DNA from: Algoriphagus sp. PAP.12
GTDB lineage: Bacteria; Bacteroidota; Bacteroidia; Cytophagales; Cyclobacteriaceae
Assembly (NCBI RefSeq): GCF_026652115.1
Contig: NZ_JAPPSQ010000001.1
Coordinates: 620,001 to 684,000, forward strand
Direction: 5' to 3'
DNA length: 64,000 bases
How positions within the stretch are numbered: position 1 is the first letter of the stretch; each line of letters opens with the position of its first letter. The notes beneath the pieces are model-generated. The model saw only the letters and a program-made list of their open reading frames with translations, ran no database searches and was not told the DNA's origin. Made by a program: the position numbers and the translations under genes. Shown here piece by piece: positions 42,655 through 51,399 of the stretch.

Positions 42655-43935
42655 ATGGATACAAGCTACTTGATCTATGTGATTATCACTTTGCTGTTTT
42701 CGGCTTTTTTCTCAGGAATAGAAATCGCCTTTATCTCTTCCAACAAATTACAGATTGAGCTCCAGAATAAACAAGGAGCATTTAGTGGTAAAATACTAAG
42801 TAATTTCATTCAGCATCCAGGCCAATTTATTGGAACTACCTTAATGGGAAATACCATTGCGTTAGTTCTTTATGGAATTTTCATGGCCTATTTGCTGGAA
42901 GATCCATTGAGAATGCTGTTGGGTCCAAATTTGGCAAATGAAGGCTTTATTTTGGTTTTGCAGACGCTGATTTCCACCATTATTGTTTTGATCACTGCAG
43001 AGTTTTTGCCGAAAAGTCTGTTTATGCTCAATCCGAATAATATGCTGAATATTTTCGCATTACCGATGTTGGTAATTTATTACCTGATGTACCCGGTAGT
43101 TTGGGCGGTAGTTGGGCTTTCTCGATTTTTTATAACCAAAGTCCTCCGATTAGAATATAGTGAGGATAAACCTGTGTTTACAGTTACTGATCTTAATAGC
43201 TTTATTCAAACCCATATGAATCAGGCGAAGATTGAAGGAAAAGCAGAAATAGATACCAAGATTTTTGACAATGCTGTAGAATTCAAAACTGTACGGGTGC
43301 GTGAATGTATGGTTCCTCGGACAGATATTGTTGCTGTGGAGGTGGAAGATACTATAGAAGAGCTCAAGGAGATTTTTGCGGAAAGTGGTCATTCTAAAAT
43401 CATCGTTTACCGCGAGACGATCGACGATGTCATTGGGTATTGCCACCAACTGGAGCTTTTCAAAAAGCCAAAAACTATTGAAGAAATCCTGACTCCCATC
43501 ATTATTGCACCGGAATCAGCTCTGGCAAATGAATTATTAATCGAATTTATTCAGGAAAGGAAAAGCTTGGCTTTGGTCGTAGATGAATTCGGGGGAACAA
43601 GTGGAATTGTCTCCATGGAGGACATCATAGAAGAAATTTTTGGAGAAATCGAAGACGAGTATGACAGCGATGATTTGATTGAGCAAAAGATCGGTGATCA
43701 GGAATATTTACTCAGTGCACGTCATGAAATTGATTATTTGAATGATAAATATGAATGGGATTTGCCAGTTGGAGATTTTGAAACCCTTTCTGGACTTATT
43801 CTTTCCTATACTGAGAATCTTCCCAAAAAAGGCGAGTCAGTGGCTATAGGGCCATATACGTTCACAGTTGTGTCCAAACAAGACCATAGAATTGACTCCG
43901 TTCGGCTCAAAATTGGCACCCCGGGTATTTTTTAG
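42655..43935 (+). CDS. CNNM/CorC-type transporter (hemolysin family)
   Basis: A 426-residue membrane protein with a DUF21/CNNM transmembrane domain (about 1-185; FFSGIEIAFISSNKLQIEL, then TTLMGNTIALVLYGIFMAY), two CBS domains (about 205-320, starting VRVRECMVPRTDIVAV), and a C-terminal CorC_HlyC domain (about 345-426). Members export Mg2+ or Na+; the old hemolysin label is historical. I start at the ATG at 42655: the open frame extends further but overlaps the previous gene, and the first helix follows this Met. It is 2 bp downstream of the small membrane protein gene. Confidence 0.93.
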   Translation: MDTSYLIYVIITLLFSAFFSGIEIAFISSNKLQIELQNKQGAFSGKILSNFIQHPGQFIGTTLMGNTIALVLYGIFMAYLLEDPLRMLLGPNLANEGFILVLQTLISTIIVLITAEFLPKSLFMLNPNNMLNIFALPMLVIYYLMYPVVWAVVGLSRFFITKVLRLEYSEDKPVFTVTDLNSFIQTHMNQAKIEGKAEIDTKIFDNAVEFKTVRVRECMVPRTDIVAVEVEDTIEELKEIFAESGHSKIIVYRETIDDVIGYCHQLELFKKPKTIEEILTPIIIAPESALANELLIEFIQERKSLALVVDEFGGTSGIVSMEDIIEEIFGEIEDEYDSDDLIEQKIGDQEYLLSARHEIDYLNDKYEWDLPVGDFETLSGLILSYTENLPKKGESVAIGPYTFTVVSKQDHRIDSVRLKIGTPGIF

Positions 43936-44020
43936 GTAATGGTTTGATTCAGAATATATTTTGAATTTCGTTACTAATGCTATTATTTTGCGACACTTCT
44001 AAAAAAGCGTAGTAACAATA

Positions 44021-46129
44021 ATGGCGTTAATTAAACAAATTAGACAGCGGACAGGTCTCGCTATCGGTGTAATTGCCGGCGGGTTGATTTTATTCCTATT
44101 GGGGGGTGATCTATTGAGTCCAAATTCCACCTTGCTAAACTCTAGCCAAAACATCGTTGGTGAGATAGCAGGAGAGGACATCACATACGAGGAGTATGTG
44201 GCCAAAGTAGAAGAATTCAGAATCGCATATCAGCAAAGGACTGGTCGTGCTCCATCTGAGGTGGAAATGTTCACTGTAAGAGAGCAGGCTTGGCAAGCAA
44301 TGATTGTTGAGAGAGTATTCAAAGAAGAGTATGAAAAGTTAGGCCTAACTATTTCTCCAGCTGAATTGGTAGATATGGTTCAAGGAAAAAATATCGTACC
44401 TGAATTACGTCAACAACTGGTAAATCCTCAAACTGGACAGTTCGATAAGTCACAGTTGATCACTTTCCTTCAGTCTTTGGAAACTGCAGATCCCGCTCAG
44501 CAAGCATTCTGGGCTCAGCAAGAGCAAATCTTTGCAGACTCTAGATTGAGAATAAAGTATGACAACATGTTGGCTACTTCTGAGTATGTAACTACTGCAG
44601 AAGCCAAAATGGAATACAATGCAGCAAACTCTATTGCTGATGCATCTATCCTATTTGTTCCTTACTATGCTGTGGAAGATGATGCAGTAACTATTTCTGA
44701 TTCTGAGCTTCAGTCTTATTTGAATAGCCATCAGGATATGTTCAAAACTGGCAATACTGCCAATGTTGAATATGTAAGTTTCAGCATCCTTCCAAGTGGC
44801 GAAGATTCTGCAGAGGTGATTTCCAATATCCGTCAATTGACGGACGAATTGAGAACTTCTGAGAATGATTCAGTTTTTGTAAACAGAAATTCTGACCTAA
44901 GACCTGCATTCTATACATTCCGTCCAGGTGATCAGCTTCCTGCTGATTTGACCAATAACGTAGATGCAATCGAAGCAGGAGAGACTTATGGTCCATTCGT
45001 GACTGCTAACGGTACTTACGTTTCTTTTAAAGTGACTGACCAATATTCTGGAACTCCAAGAATGAGGGCTTCTCATATTTTGTTCGGTACTGAAGGAATG
45101 GATGATGCAGCTAAAGCTCAAGTGAAAACTCAGGCTGAAGAAGTATTAGCCGACCTTAAAAATGGTGGCGACTTTGCTTTGGCTGCTAGACAATATGGTC
45201 AGGATGGAACATCTCAAACTGGCGGTGATCTAGGATGGTTTGCAAAAGCTGATTTTGTAGACGCATTTGCAGAAGCTACTTATGCTAGAAATACTACAGG
45301 TCTTCTTCCTAATTTGGTTGAAACAGAATATGGATATCATATCATTGAGGTAACTGAGCTTCCTCAAACTGAATACACCAAGTTGGCAGTACTTCAACTT
45401 GAATTGGTTGCTTCTGATGCTACAAGAAATGAGGCGTTCAGAAATGCTGACTCTTTTGCTGCTGAATCTGGCAACAGAAATGAATTCTCTGAAAATGCAG
45501 TAGATAAAGGATACAGAGTTCTTCAGGCTAATAACATTGATGCAAGTGCTAGAAACTTGAACAACCTACAAAATGCTAGAGAAGTAATCCGTTGGGCTTT
45601 TGCTGAAGCTTCTACCGGTGAGGTTTCTCCAGTATTTGAATTGGACAATGCATACATCGTAGCTTCTTTGGTAAGTAGAAAAGAAGAGGGTGATGCAAAG
45701 CTTGAGGATGTTCGTGCTCAAGTAGAAGGACAAGTTAGAAATGAGAAGAAAGCAGAAGTAATCAAGCAGGCCTTGGCTGGAAAGTCTTCTTTGGAAGATA
45801 TGAAAGCTGTTTACCCTGAAGCTGCTTCTTTGAATGAAATTCCTGATTTGAAACTGAGCTCTTCAGTAATTCCAGGAATCGGTTTTGCACCAAAAGCCGT
45901 TGGAGCTATTTTCGGAATTTCTCAAGGTGAAACTACTCAGCCACTTACCGAGGATATCGGAGTGATTGTTGCGAAATTGAATACTTTAACTCCAGCTGCT
46001 GAAATCGGAGACTACTCCGGGTATCAAGCGCAACTGGCGCAGAATGCTGCACAGAGGTCCTCTTACCAAGTAATGATGGCCTTGCAAGATTTGGCAGATG
46101 TGAAAGATTTTAGATACAAATTCTTCTAA
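44021..46129 (+). CDS. PpiD/SurA-type peptidylprolyl isomerase
   Basis: A 702-residue membrane-anchored chaperone. One N-terminal transmembrane helix (about 12-32, IGVIAGGLILFLLGG) is followed by a SurA_N-like helical domain. A parvulin rotamase domain is at about 340-445 (RASHILFGTEGMDD, then GGDLGWFAKADFVDAF and TEYGYHIIEV). A further helical/isomerase-like region makes up the C-terminal third. It helps newly exported proteins fold in the periplasm, which fits its place at the end of an envelope biogenesis block. There is no internal lesion. A terminator follows 14 bp after the stop. Confidence 0.93.
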   Translation: MALIKQIRQRTGLAIGVIAGGLILFLLGGDLLSPNSTLLNSSQNIVGEIAGEDITYEEYVAKVEEFRIAYQQRTGRAPSEVEMFTVREQAWQAMIVERVFKEEYEKLGLTISPAELVDMVQGKNIVPELRQQLVNPQTGQFDKSQLITFLQSLETADPAQQAFWAQQEQIFADSRLRIKYDNMLATSEYVTTAEAKMEYNAANSIADASILFVPYYAVEDDAVTISDSELQSYLNSHQDMFKTGNTANVEYVSFSILPSGEDSAEVISNIRQLTDELRTSENDSVFVNRNSDLRPAFYTFRPGDQLPADLTNNVDAIEAGETYGPFVTANGTYVSFKVTDQYSGTPRMRASHILFGTEGMDDAAKAQVKTQAEEVLADLKNGGDFALAARQYGQDGTSQTGGDLGWFAKADFVDAFAEATYARNTTGLLPNLVETEYGYHIIEVTELPQTEYTKLAVLQLELVASDATRNEAFRNADSFAAESGNRNEFSENAVDKGYRVLQANNIDASARNLNNLQNAREVIRWAFAEASTGEVSPVFELDNAYIVASLVSRKEEGDAKLEDVRAQVEGQVRNEKKAEVIKQALAGKSSLEDMKAVYPEAASLNEIPDLKLSSSVIPGIGFAPKAVGAIFGISQGETTQPLTEDIGVIVAKLNTLTPAAEIGDYSGYQAQLAQNAAQRSSYQVMMALQDLADVKDFRYKFF

Positions 46130-46142
46130 GTATCAAAAATTG

Positions 46143-46175
46143 GAACCCATGCCGCACAGCATGGGTTCTTTTTTT
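46143..46175 (+). terminator. Terminator of ppiD
   Basis: GAACCCATGC (46143-46152) pairs exactly with GCATGGGTTC (46159-46168), followed by seven T. Confidence 0.92.
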
Positions 46176-46201
46176 GTAATCCATTTTAATAAATTAGTAG
46201 G

Positions 46202-46468
46202 ATGCAAAAGCAATTTAATATCCAAGCCTTCAAGGAGAAGTTGGAAGCCAATGGTGAGTTTCCACAATTGTATATGTTCAAATTCATCGTTCCTAATGGG
46301 AAAGAGGATGAAGTAAAGGCTATATTTCCCAATCATGAAGTGGTGTTAAAGCCAAGTTCGGGAGGAAAGTATATCAGCACAACTATCCAGGTGATGGTTG
46401 ATACCGCTGATGATGTAATTGCATACTACGAGCAAGCTTCCTCAATCGAGGGATTGTTGTCACTTTAA
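46202..46468 (+). CDS. DUF493 family protein (YbeD-like)
   Basis: An 88-residue cytosolic protein with an ACT-like alpha/beta pattern: QLYMFKFIVPNGKEDEVKAIF, then SSGGKYISTTIQVMVDTADDVIAYYEQASSIEGLLSL. It matches the DUF493/YbeD family, whose E. coli member sits beside lipoate genes and has a regulatory-like fold. The function is not established. It begins a compact four-frame run (DUF493, pterin dehydratase, rsmI), with 10 bp to the next start. Confidence 0.88.
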   Translation: MQKQFNIQAFKEKLEANGEFPQLYMFKFIVPNGKEDEVKAIFPNHEVVLKPSSGGKYISTTIQVMVDTADDVIAYYEQASSIEGLLSL

Positions 46469-46478
46469 TACTAGGAAT

Positions 46479-46712
46479 ATGTGGAAAGAGGAAAACAATA
46501 GGCTCAAAAAGACATTTAAATTCCAGGATTTCCAAGAGGCTTTTGCCTTCATGACTCGGGTGGCTTTTTTAGCGGAAGCTCAGCAGCATCACCCTAACTG
46601 GTCCAATGTCTACAATACTGTAGAAATTGAATTGACTACACATGATGCTGGAAATACTGTGACCGATAAAGATCGCCAGTTGGCAAAAGCAATAGACGCA
46701 ATAATTGCATGA
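46479..46712 (+). CDS. 4a-hydroxytetrahydrobiopterin dehydratase (PCD/DCoH family)
   Basis: A 77-residue protein from the ATG at 46479; a longer frame overlaps the previous gene and does not match the family. The core signature is clear: F-QEAFAFMTRVAFLAEAQQHHPNWSNVYNTVEIELTTHDAGNTVTDKDRQLA, holding the catalytic His residues and the closing TxHDxxGxTxxD pattern. It recycles 4a-carbinolamine pterin formed by aromatic amino acid hydroxylases; no hydroxylase gene is in the window. Its stop overlaps the rsmI start by 4 bp. Confidence 0.92.
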   Translation: MWKEENNRLKKTFKFQDFQEAFAFMTRVAFLAEAQQHHPNWSNVYNTVEIELTTHDAGNTVTDKDRQLAKAIDAIIA

Positions 46713-47455
46713 GTGAAAGTGTTATCAATTTGTTTTTGGTTCCAACACCGATCGGGAACCTGAAAGACATTACACTTCGAGCTTTGGAAGTCCTGAAATC
46801 TGTGGATGTGATCCTAGCAGAGGATACTCGTACCACGGGTATGCTTTTGAAGCATCTTGAGATTTCTAATAATCTTCAATCTTATCATATTTTCAACGAA
46901 CACAAAGCTGTAGAAAAGCTTGTGGAACGGATGAAGAAGGGGGAAGTTTTTGCCTTGGTTAGTGACGCAGGTACTCCAGGGATATCTGATCCGGGATTTT
47001 TGTTAGTTCGGGAGGTCTTGGCTGCTGACTTGGAAGTTCAATGCTTGCCTGGTCCCACCGCTTTCGTTCCTGCCTTGGTTAATTCTGGTCTTCCCAATGA
47101 TCGCTTTGTATTCGAAGGTTTTCTTCCCCACAAGAAGGGTCGAAAAACCAGAATTGACGCTTTGATAGAAGAATCCAGAACAATGATCTTTTACGAATCC
47201 CCTCACAGGCTTATCAAGACCTTAGAGCAGCTTACTGAAGCCTTTGGCTCAGAAAGACAAGCTTGCGTCTCTAGAGAGCTTACAAAGCTTCATGAGGAGA
47301 ATGTTCGTGGAAGCCTTGAAGAATTGATTGAATATTATGAAACCAATCCTTTGAAAGGTGAAATCGTCCTGACCGTAGAAGGAGTTTCGGTGAAAAAAGA
47401 AACTAGAGAAGAAAAGCAAGCTCGTTATCTGAAGTCCGGGAAAAGCGGTAAATGA
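46709..47455 (+). CDS. rsmI: 16S rRNA (cytidine1402-2'-O)-methyltransferase
   Basis: A 248-residue SAM-dependent enzyme of the tetrapyrrole methylase fold that modifies C1402 in the ribosomal decoding centre. Motifs: VPTPIGNLKDITLRALEVLK at the start, AEDTRTTGMLLKH, LVSDAGTPGISDPG, LPGPTAFVPALVNSGLP and YESPHR. The family length is about 280, and this form is slightly short at the C-terminus, which is Lys-rich. It is coupled to the dehydratase gene by an ATGA overlap. rsmH is not adjacent. Confidence 0.96.
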   Translation: MSESVINLFLVPTPIGNLKDITLRALEVLKSVDVILAEDTRTTGMLLKHLEISNNLQSYHIFNEHKAVEKLVERMKKGEVFALVSDAGTPGISDPGFLLVREVLAADLEVQCLPGPTAFVPALVNSGLPNDRFVFEGFLPHKKGRKTRIDALIEESRTMIFYESPHRLIKTLEQLTEAFGSERQACVSRELTKLHEENVRGSLEELIEYYETNPLKGEIVLTVEGVSVKKETREEKQARYLKSGKSGK

Positions 47456-47533
47456 ATTTTTGAAAGAGAATAAGAGCTGATTTTTTACTTATAACTAATA
47501 CCTATTAATTAAATAAAAACCGCCAGTCACCAA

Positions 47534-48340
47534 ATGCTTACCCAAGAAAAGCTACAGCAAATCCTAGAAAAGACGAAAGTAATTGCCAAAAAAGCGGGAG
47601 CTTTTATACGACAGGAAAGACAGCACTTCGATATGGATGCTGTGGAGCATAAAGGCTTCAATGACTTGGTGTCTTATGTTGACAAAGAGGCGGAAAAGTT
47701 GATTGTAGATGGCTTAAGTGAAGTGCTACCTGAAGCAGGCTTTATTACCGAGGAGGGAACTAGTACGACTCAATCGGATGATTTGAATTGGATTATCGAT
47801 CCATTGGATGGGACAACCAACTTTATCCATGGGATTCCGGTATTTTCTGTAAGTATTGCTTTGATCCAAAAGGATGAATTGATCTTGGGTGTTGTTTACG
47901 AAGTGAATTTGGATGAGTGCTTTTATGCGACCAAAGGTGGAGGAGCATTTTGTAATGAAAAGCCTATCCATGTAAGTAAAGCGCCTGATTTATCAGCTTC
48001 CTTGATCGCAACGGGATTTCCTTACTACAATTTTGATCTGATAGATCGCTATTTGGCTACATTGAAATCTTTGATGCAAACGACCCATGGGTTGAGAAGA
48101 TTCGGATCTGCGGCAGTGGACTTGGTGTACGTGGCCTGTGGAAGAGCTGAAGGTTTTTTTGAGTACAATTTGAACTCCTATGATGTGGCTGGAGGAGCCA
48201 TCATTGTTCAGGAAGCCGGAGGAAAAGTGACTGATTTTTCCGGAGGAAAAGATTTTGTTTTTGGCAGACAAATATTGGCCACCAATGGTAATATCCACAA
48301 CGAAATATTGGATGAGCTGAGCAAGGATTGGTCATCCTAA
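47534..48340 (+). CDS. Inositol monophosphatase family protein
   Basis: A 268-residue Mg2+-dependent sugar-phosphate phosphatase. The metal ligands are in FITEEGTS (near 73), WIIDPLDGTTNFIHGIPVFSVSI (near 87) and SYDVAGGAIIVQEAGG (near 215). Substrates across the family include inositol phosphates and 3'-phosphoadenosine nucleotides, so I leave the symbol empty; SuhB-like activity is one option and a CysQ-like role another. Its last 9 bp overlap the convergent AEC carrier gene, with no terminator. Confidence 0.92.
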   Translation: MLTQEKLQQILEKTKVIAKKAGAFIRQERQHFDMDAVEHKGFNDLVSYVDKEAEKLIVDGLSEVLPEAGFITEEGTSTTQSDDLNWIIDPLDGTTNFIHGIPVFSVSIALIQKDELILGVVYEVNLDECFYATKGGGAFCNEKPIHVSKAPDLSASLIATGFPYYNFDLIDRYLATLKSLMQTTHGLRRFGSAAVDLVYVACGRAEGFFEYNLNSYDVAGGAIIVQEAGGKVTDFSGGKDFVFGRQILATNGNIHNEILDELSKDWSS

Positions 48341-49240
48341 GAAAAAATACCAAAGCAGAATACTTCCAATAGAAATTACCATCCCCAGTCCTGAAAGAAG
48401 GGCAGCAAGTCTTGGAGCCAAATGATAATTGATGGCTACGATTGATCCTGTAATCATTGGAGCCATGGCTGATTCCAAAACAGTCACTTTAAAGGTGAGT
48501 TCTTCTGGGTTGAGAAAATTCCTATAAATCAAGAAGACCAGAGCTGGAGCCAAGATTAGTCGATATCCCAATCCATACCAAAAAAATTTCGAAGTCAGAT
48601 CTGCTTTTTCCACTTTGAAACGGAGCCCAATGGCGAGAAGGGCTATGGGTGCCATGGTTTTTCCAATGATTTGAAGAACGGGAATCAAAAATTCGGGGGT
48701 TTTCCATCCAATCAAACTCATGATCAACGTTGCAATCAGGAATCCAAAAGGAGGGAATTTGAGAATTTTCCAGGGGATTTCTGAAAGATTCCCACGTTCA
48801 TGACTGTAGATTGAGCCAATTACAATTGCTATTGAAGATACCAATAGAAACGATCCTCCTTGATCCATCAGGAGAGCGACGGGAAGACCTGCCTTGCCAT
48901 AAAGTGCTTCCACTACCGGAAATCCTAAAAAGGAGGTGTTTGCTAAACCTGCAACGATGGAAAGGCAACCTATCACTTGTGGGCTCCAATTGAAAATTCT
49001 TCCAAGGCTCCCGAAGATTAGCCAAGAAAGAAAGAAAGTAAACCAAGCGGCTGAAATAGGAATTAAAAGATCCCAACCGGGATTGATTTGAGGAATATAG
49101 AGTAAGGCCAATGCAGGCAATACAATGTTGAAAAGATAGGTGTTTACCCAACGGATAGCTTTCTCGACCGGAAAATCAGGGCGTCGCTGAAAATAAAGGC
49201 CTGCTGCTAAAAATAGAAATGAGACTATGGCTCCAATCAT
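48332..49240 (-). CDS. AEC family transporter (auxin-efflux-carrier type)
   Basis: A 302-residue membrane carrier with about ten helices. The family trait is two five-helix halves, each with an unwound helix (visible as LSIVAGLANTSFLGFPVVEALYG and LESAMAPMITGSIVAINY). Bacterial members move small organic acids such as malate. Start at ATG 49240 gives an immediate first helix (IGAIVSFLFLAAGLYF). It is monocistronic and overlaps the phosphatase gene tail to tail by 9 bp. The substrate is unknown. Confidence 0.9.
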   Translation of the reverse strand: MIGAIVSFLFLAAGLYFQRRPDFPVEKAIRWVNTYLFNIVLPALALLYIPQINPGWDLLIPISAAWFTFFLSWLIFGSLGRIFNWSPQVIGCLSIVAGLANTSFLGFPVVEALYGKAGLPVALLMDQGGSFLLVSSIAIVIGSIYSHERGNLSEIPWKILKFPPFGFLIATLIMSLIGWKTPEFLIPVLQIIGKTMAPIALLAIGLRFKVEKADLTSKFFWYGLGYRLILAPALVFLIYRNFLNPEELTFKVTVLESAMAPMITGSIVAINYHLAPRLAALLSGLGMVISIGSILLWYFFLG

Positions 49241-49345
49241 CTCGGAAAGATATGAAACTCAGCTTTTTTTAACATAAAATTAATTTGGCATAATTGTAGT
49301 GATCTGAAAATCAGTATACTTTTGAATCAAAAGAGCCCTTAACCT

Positions 49346-49573
49346 ATGACTAAACTTATACCGATTTTTATCAATGGGAGTAAATGGATTCAATTATCGC
49401 AGCTTTCCAAGGATCAGGAAAGAAAATTGAAATCTTGGCTTCCTGTCAATTGTCTGAAGAAAGTTCTTTACAACGGCATTGAGTTGAAGGATTGCATTGA
49501 CTTTGAAACATACGAGTATTGGTTTCAAAGTAATCAGGTGACTTACCAAAGGCAAGGAGCACTGGACATCTAG
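49346..49573 (+). CDS. Small conserved-looking protein, unknown function
   Basis: A 75-residue protein with mixed charge and no signal or membrane helix. It begins TKLIPIFINGSKWIQLSQLSKDQERKLKSWLP and has one Cys pair region (VNCLKKVLYNGIELKDCIDF). No family is recognised. It is followed tail to tail by the gene at 49570, with a 4-bp overlap. It may be cytosolic. Coding is supported only by frame and compactness. Confidence 0.6.
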   Translation: MTKLIPIFINGSKWIQLSQLSKDQERKLKSWLPVNCLKKVLYNGIELKDCIDFETYEYWFQSNQVTYQRQGALDI

Positions 49574-49944
49574 TCTAGCCCAAAACTTTTTCGCTTCTCC
49601 TCAAAGTATTTTTCCAGGTCTGGATAGTAGCTACTGGTGGCTTCAGGGATTCCATCTAAAACCAATTCCATATTACCTTCCATCTCATCCTGATTGACTT
49701 GCATGCCTTCGATCAGATAGATCAGATCTTCCAAATTCAGAGGTTCTTCTACTTTTGAAGGGTACAGCATGTATTCATTTCCATAAAAATCCACTGCTTC
49801 CAAATGAATTTTGAAATCCATTTGATGGGCATAAATGCTGATTTGCTCTCCCCAAGTTGACTCAGGAAAGTTCAATTTTACGAGCAAAACCGAGGTTATC
49901 TCCTCAGAAAAGTATGAATCAGGCTGAAATTTGAAATCGACCAT
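49570..49944 (-). CDS. Hypothetical cytosolic protein
   Basis: A 124-residue acidic protein beginning VDFKFQPDSYFSEEITSVLLVKL. Its predicted pattern is strands, then helices (LNLEDLIYLIEGMQVNQDEMEG), ending with a charged EKYFEEKRKSFGLD. There is no signal peptide and no known motif. It is divergent from glyA and overlaps the convergent small gene by 4 bp. Function is unknown. Confidence 0.72.
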   Translation of the reverse strand: MVDFKFQPDSYFSEEITSVLLVKLNFPESTWGEQISIYAHQMDFKIHLEAVDFYGNEYMLYPSKVEEPLNLEDLIYLIEGMQVNQDEMEGNMELVLDGIPEATSSYYPDLEKYFEEKRKSFGLD

Positions 49945-50020
49945 AGGCCGAATTTACGAAGGAGTAGGAAGCTTTTCATAGAAAGAAAAGGAACTTCCTA
50001 TTTTTCAATCCTATTCTACA

Positions 50021-50051
50021 TTGGATAATAAGGACTTTCAGGCTATTTTTG
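50021..50051 (+). promoter_or_regulatory. Promoter of glyA
   Basis: TTG (50021-50023), 20 nt, TATTTTTG (50044-50051). The start would be near 50058, with a leader of about 56 nt. The leader holds a small hairpin, CAGGC-ATGC-GCCTG (50066-50079), that might influence translation. Confidence 0.7.
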
Positions 50052-50113
50052 GACCTGATTTGAACCAGGCATGCGCCTGATTTCTCCCATTATCGGCTTT
50101 CAAAATCAAAATT

Positions 50114-51382
50114 ATGAAAAGAGATTCGGTTGTATTTGACCTCATCGCCCAAGAAGAAGACAGACAGAAGCGCGGCATCGAGCTAATTGCTTCGGAAAAT
50201 TTCACCAGCAAGCAGGTCATGGAGGCCGCTGGAAGTGTTTTGACCAACAAATACGCGGAAGGATTGCCTAAGAAGCGGTACTACGGTGGATGCGAAGTGG
50301 TCGATGAGATCGAGCAAATTGCAATCGATCGTGCTAAGAAGCTTTTTGGTGCTACTTGGGCTAACGTACAGCCGCACTCTGGTGCTCAGGCGAATGCGGC
50401 AGTGATGTTGGCTTGTTTGAAAGCAGGAGATCCAATTTTGGGTTTTGACCTTTCTCATGGAGGTCACTTGACTCACGGATCGCCTGTAAACTTCTCCGGA
50501 AAACTTTATGAGCCTCATTTCTATGGTGTAGAAGAAGAGACTGGAGTGATCGATTACGGTAAGGTAGAAGCGAAAGCTTTGGAAGTGAAGCCAAAGATGA
50601 TCATCTGCGGAGCTTCTGCTTACTCTAGAGATTGGGATTATGAAAGATTGAGAGAAATCGCAGATCAGGTTGAAGCTATTTTGTTGGCTGATATTTCTCA
50701 TCCATCTGGTTTGATCGCTAGAGGATTGTTGAACGATCCATTGGAGCATTGTCATATCGTAACAACAACTACTCACAAAACTTTGAGAGGTCCAAGAGGT
50801 GGTTTGATTGTGATGAGAGAAGATTTTGACAATCCTTGGGGGTTGACTACTCCAAAAGGAGAAATCAGAAAGATGTCTTCTTTGTTGGATATGGGAGTAT
50901 TCCCTGGTACTCAAGGAGGTCCTTTGGAGCACATCATCGCTGCGAAAGCTGTTGCTTTTGAAGAAGCTTTGTCTGACGAATACATGGCATATATCCTTCA
51001 GGTGAAAAAGAATGCATCCGTAATGGCGGAAGAATTCGTAAGTCTAGGATATCAATTGATTTCCGGTGGAACTGACAACCATTTGATGCTGATTGATCTT
51101 CGTAACAAGGAATTGACTGGAAAGATTGCTGAAGAAACTTTGGGAAAAGTAGATATTACTATCAATAAAAATATGGTGCCTTTTGACACCAAATCACCTT
51201 TTGTCACTTCTGGAATGCGAGTGGGTACAGCGGCTGTCACCACTAGAGGATTGAAAGAAGAAGACATGAAAAAGATAGTTCATTTGATTGACAGAGCTTT
51301 GCAAAACCATGCTGATGAAGCAGTTTTAGAAAGCATTCGTAAAGAAGTCAACGATTGGATGGTTCAGTTTCCATTATACTAA
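50114..51382 (+). CDS. glyA: Serine hydroxymethyltransferase
   Basis: A 422-residue PLP enzyme that interconverts serine and glycine and loads one-carbon units on tetrahydrofolate. Motifs: [20 protein letters not shown], the Gly-rich SGAQANAAV, and the PLP lysine K222 in [15 protein letters not shown]. The C-terminal [13 protein letters not shown] is intact. It heads the glyA-tatC-rpiB transcript (17 and 19 bp gaps), with a clear promoter 63 bp upstream. No lesion or unusual insert is present. Confidence 0.98.
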   Translation: MKRDSVVFDLIAQEEDRQKRGIELIASENFTSKQVMEAAGSVLTNKYAEGLPKKRYYGGCEVVDEIEQIAIDRAKKLFGATWANVQPHSGAQANAAVMLACLKAGDPILGFDLSHGGHLTHGSPVNFSGKLYEPHFYGVEEETGVIDYGKVEAKALEVKPKMIICGASAYSRDWDYERLREIADQVEAILLADISHPSGLIARGLLNDPLEHCHIVTTTTHKTLRGPRGGLIVMREDFDNPWGLTTPKGEIRKMSSLLDMGVFPGTQGGPLEHIIAAKAVAFEEALSDEYMAYILQVKKNASVMAEEFVSLGYQLISGGTDNHLMLIDLRNKELTGKIAEETLGKVDITINKNMVPFDTKSPFVTSGMRVGTAAVTTRGLKEEDMKKIVHLIDRALQNHADEAVLESIRKEVNDWMVQFPLY

Positions 51383-51399
51383 AAGCGTAAATTACCACA

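Noticed and set aside
50183..50932. A 249-codon frame on the minus strand inside glyA
   Set aside because: It lies wholly opposite a strongly conserved SHMT, and its translation is rich in Ser, Gln and His with no motif. It is a codon-bias shadow.
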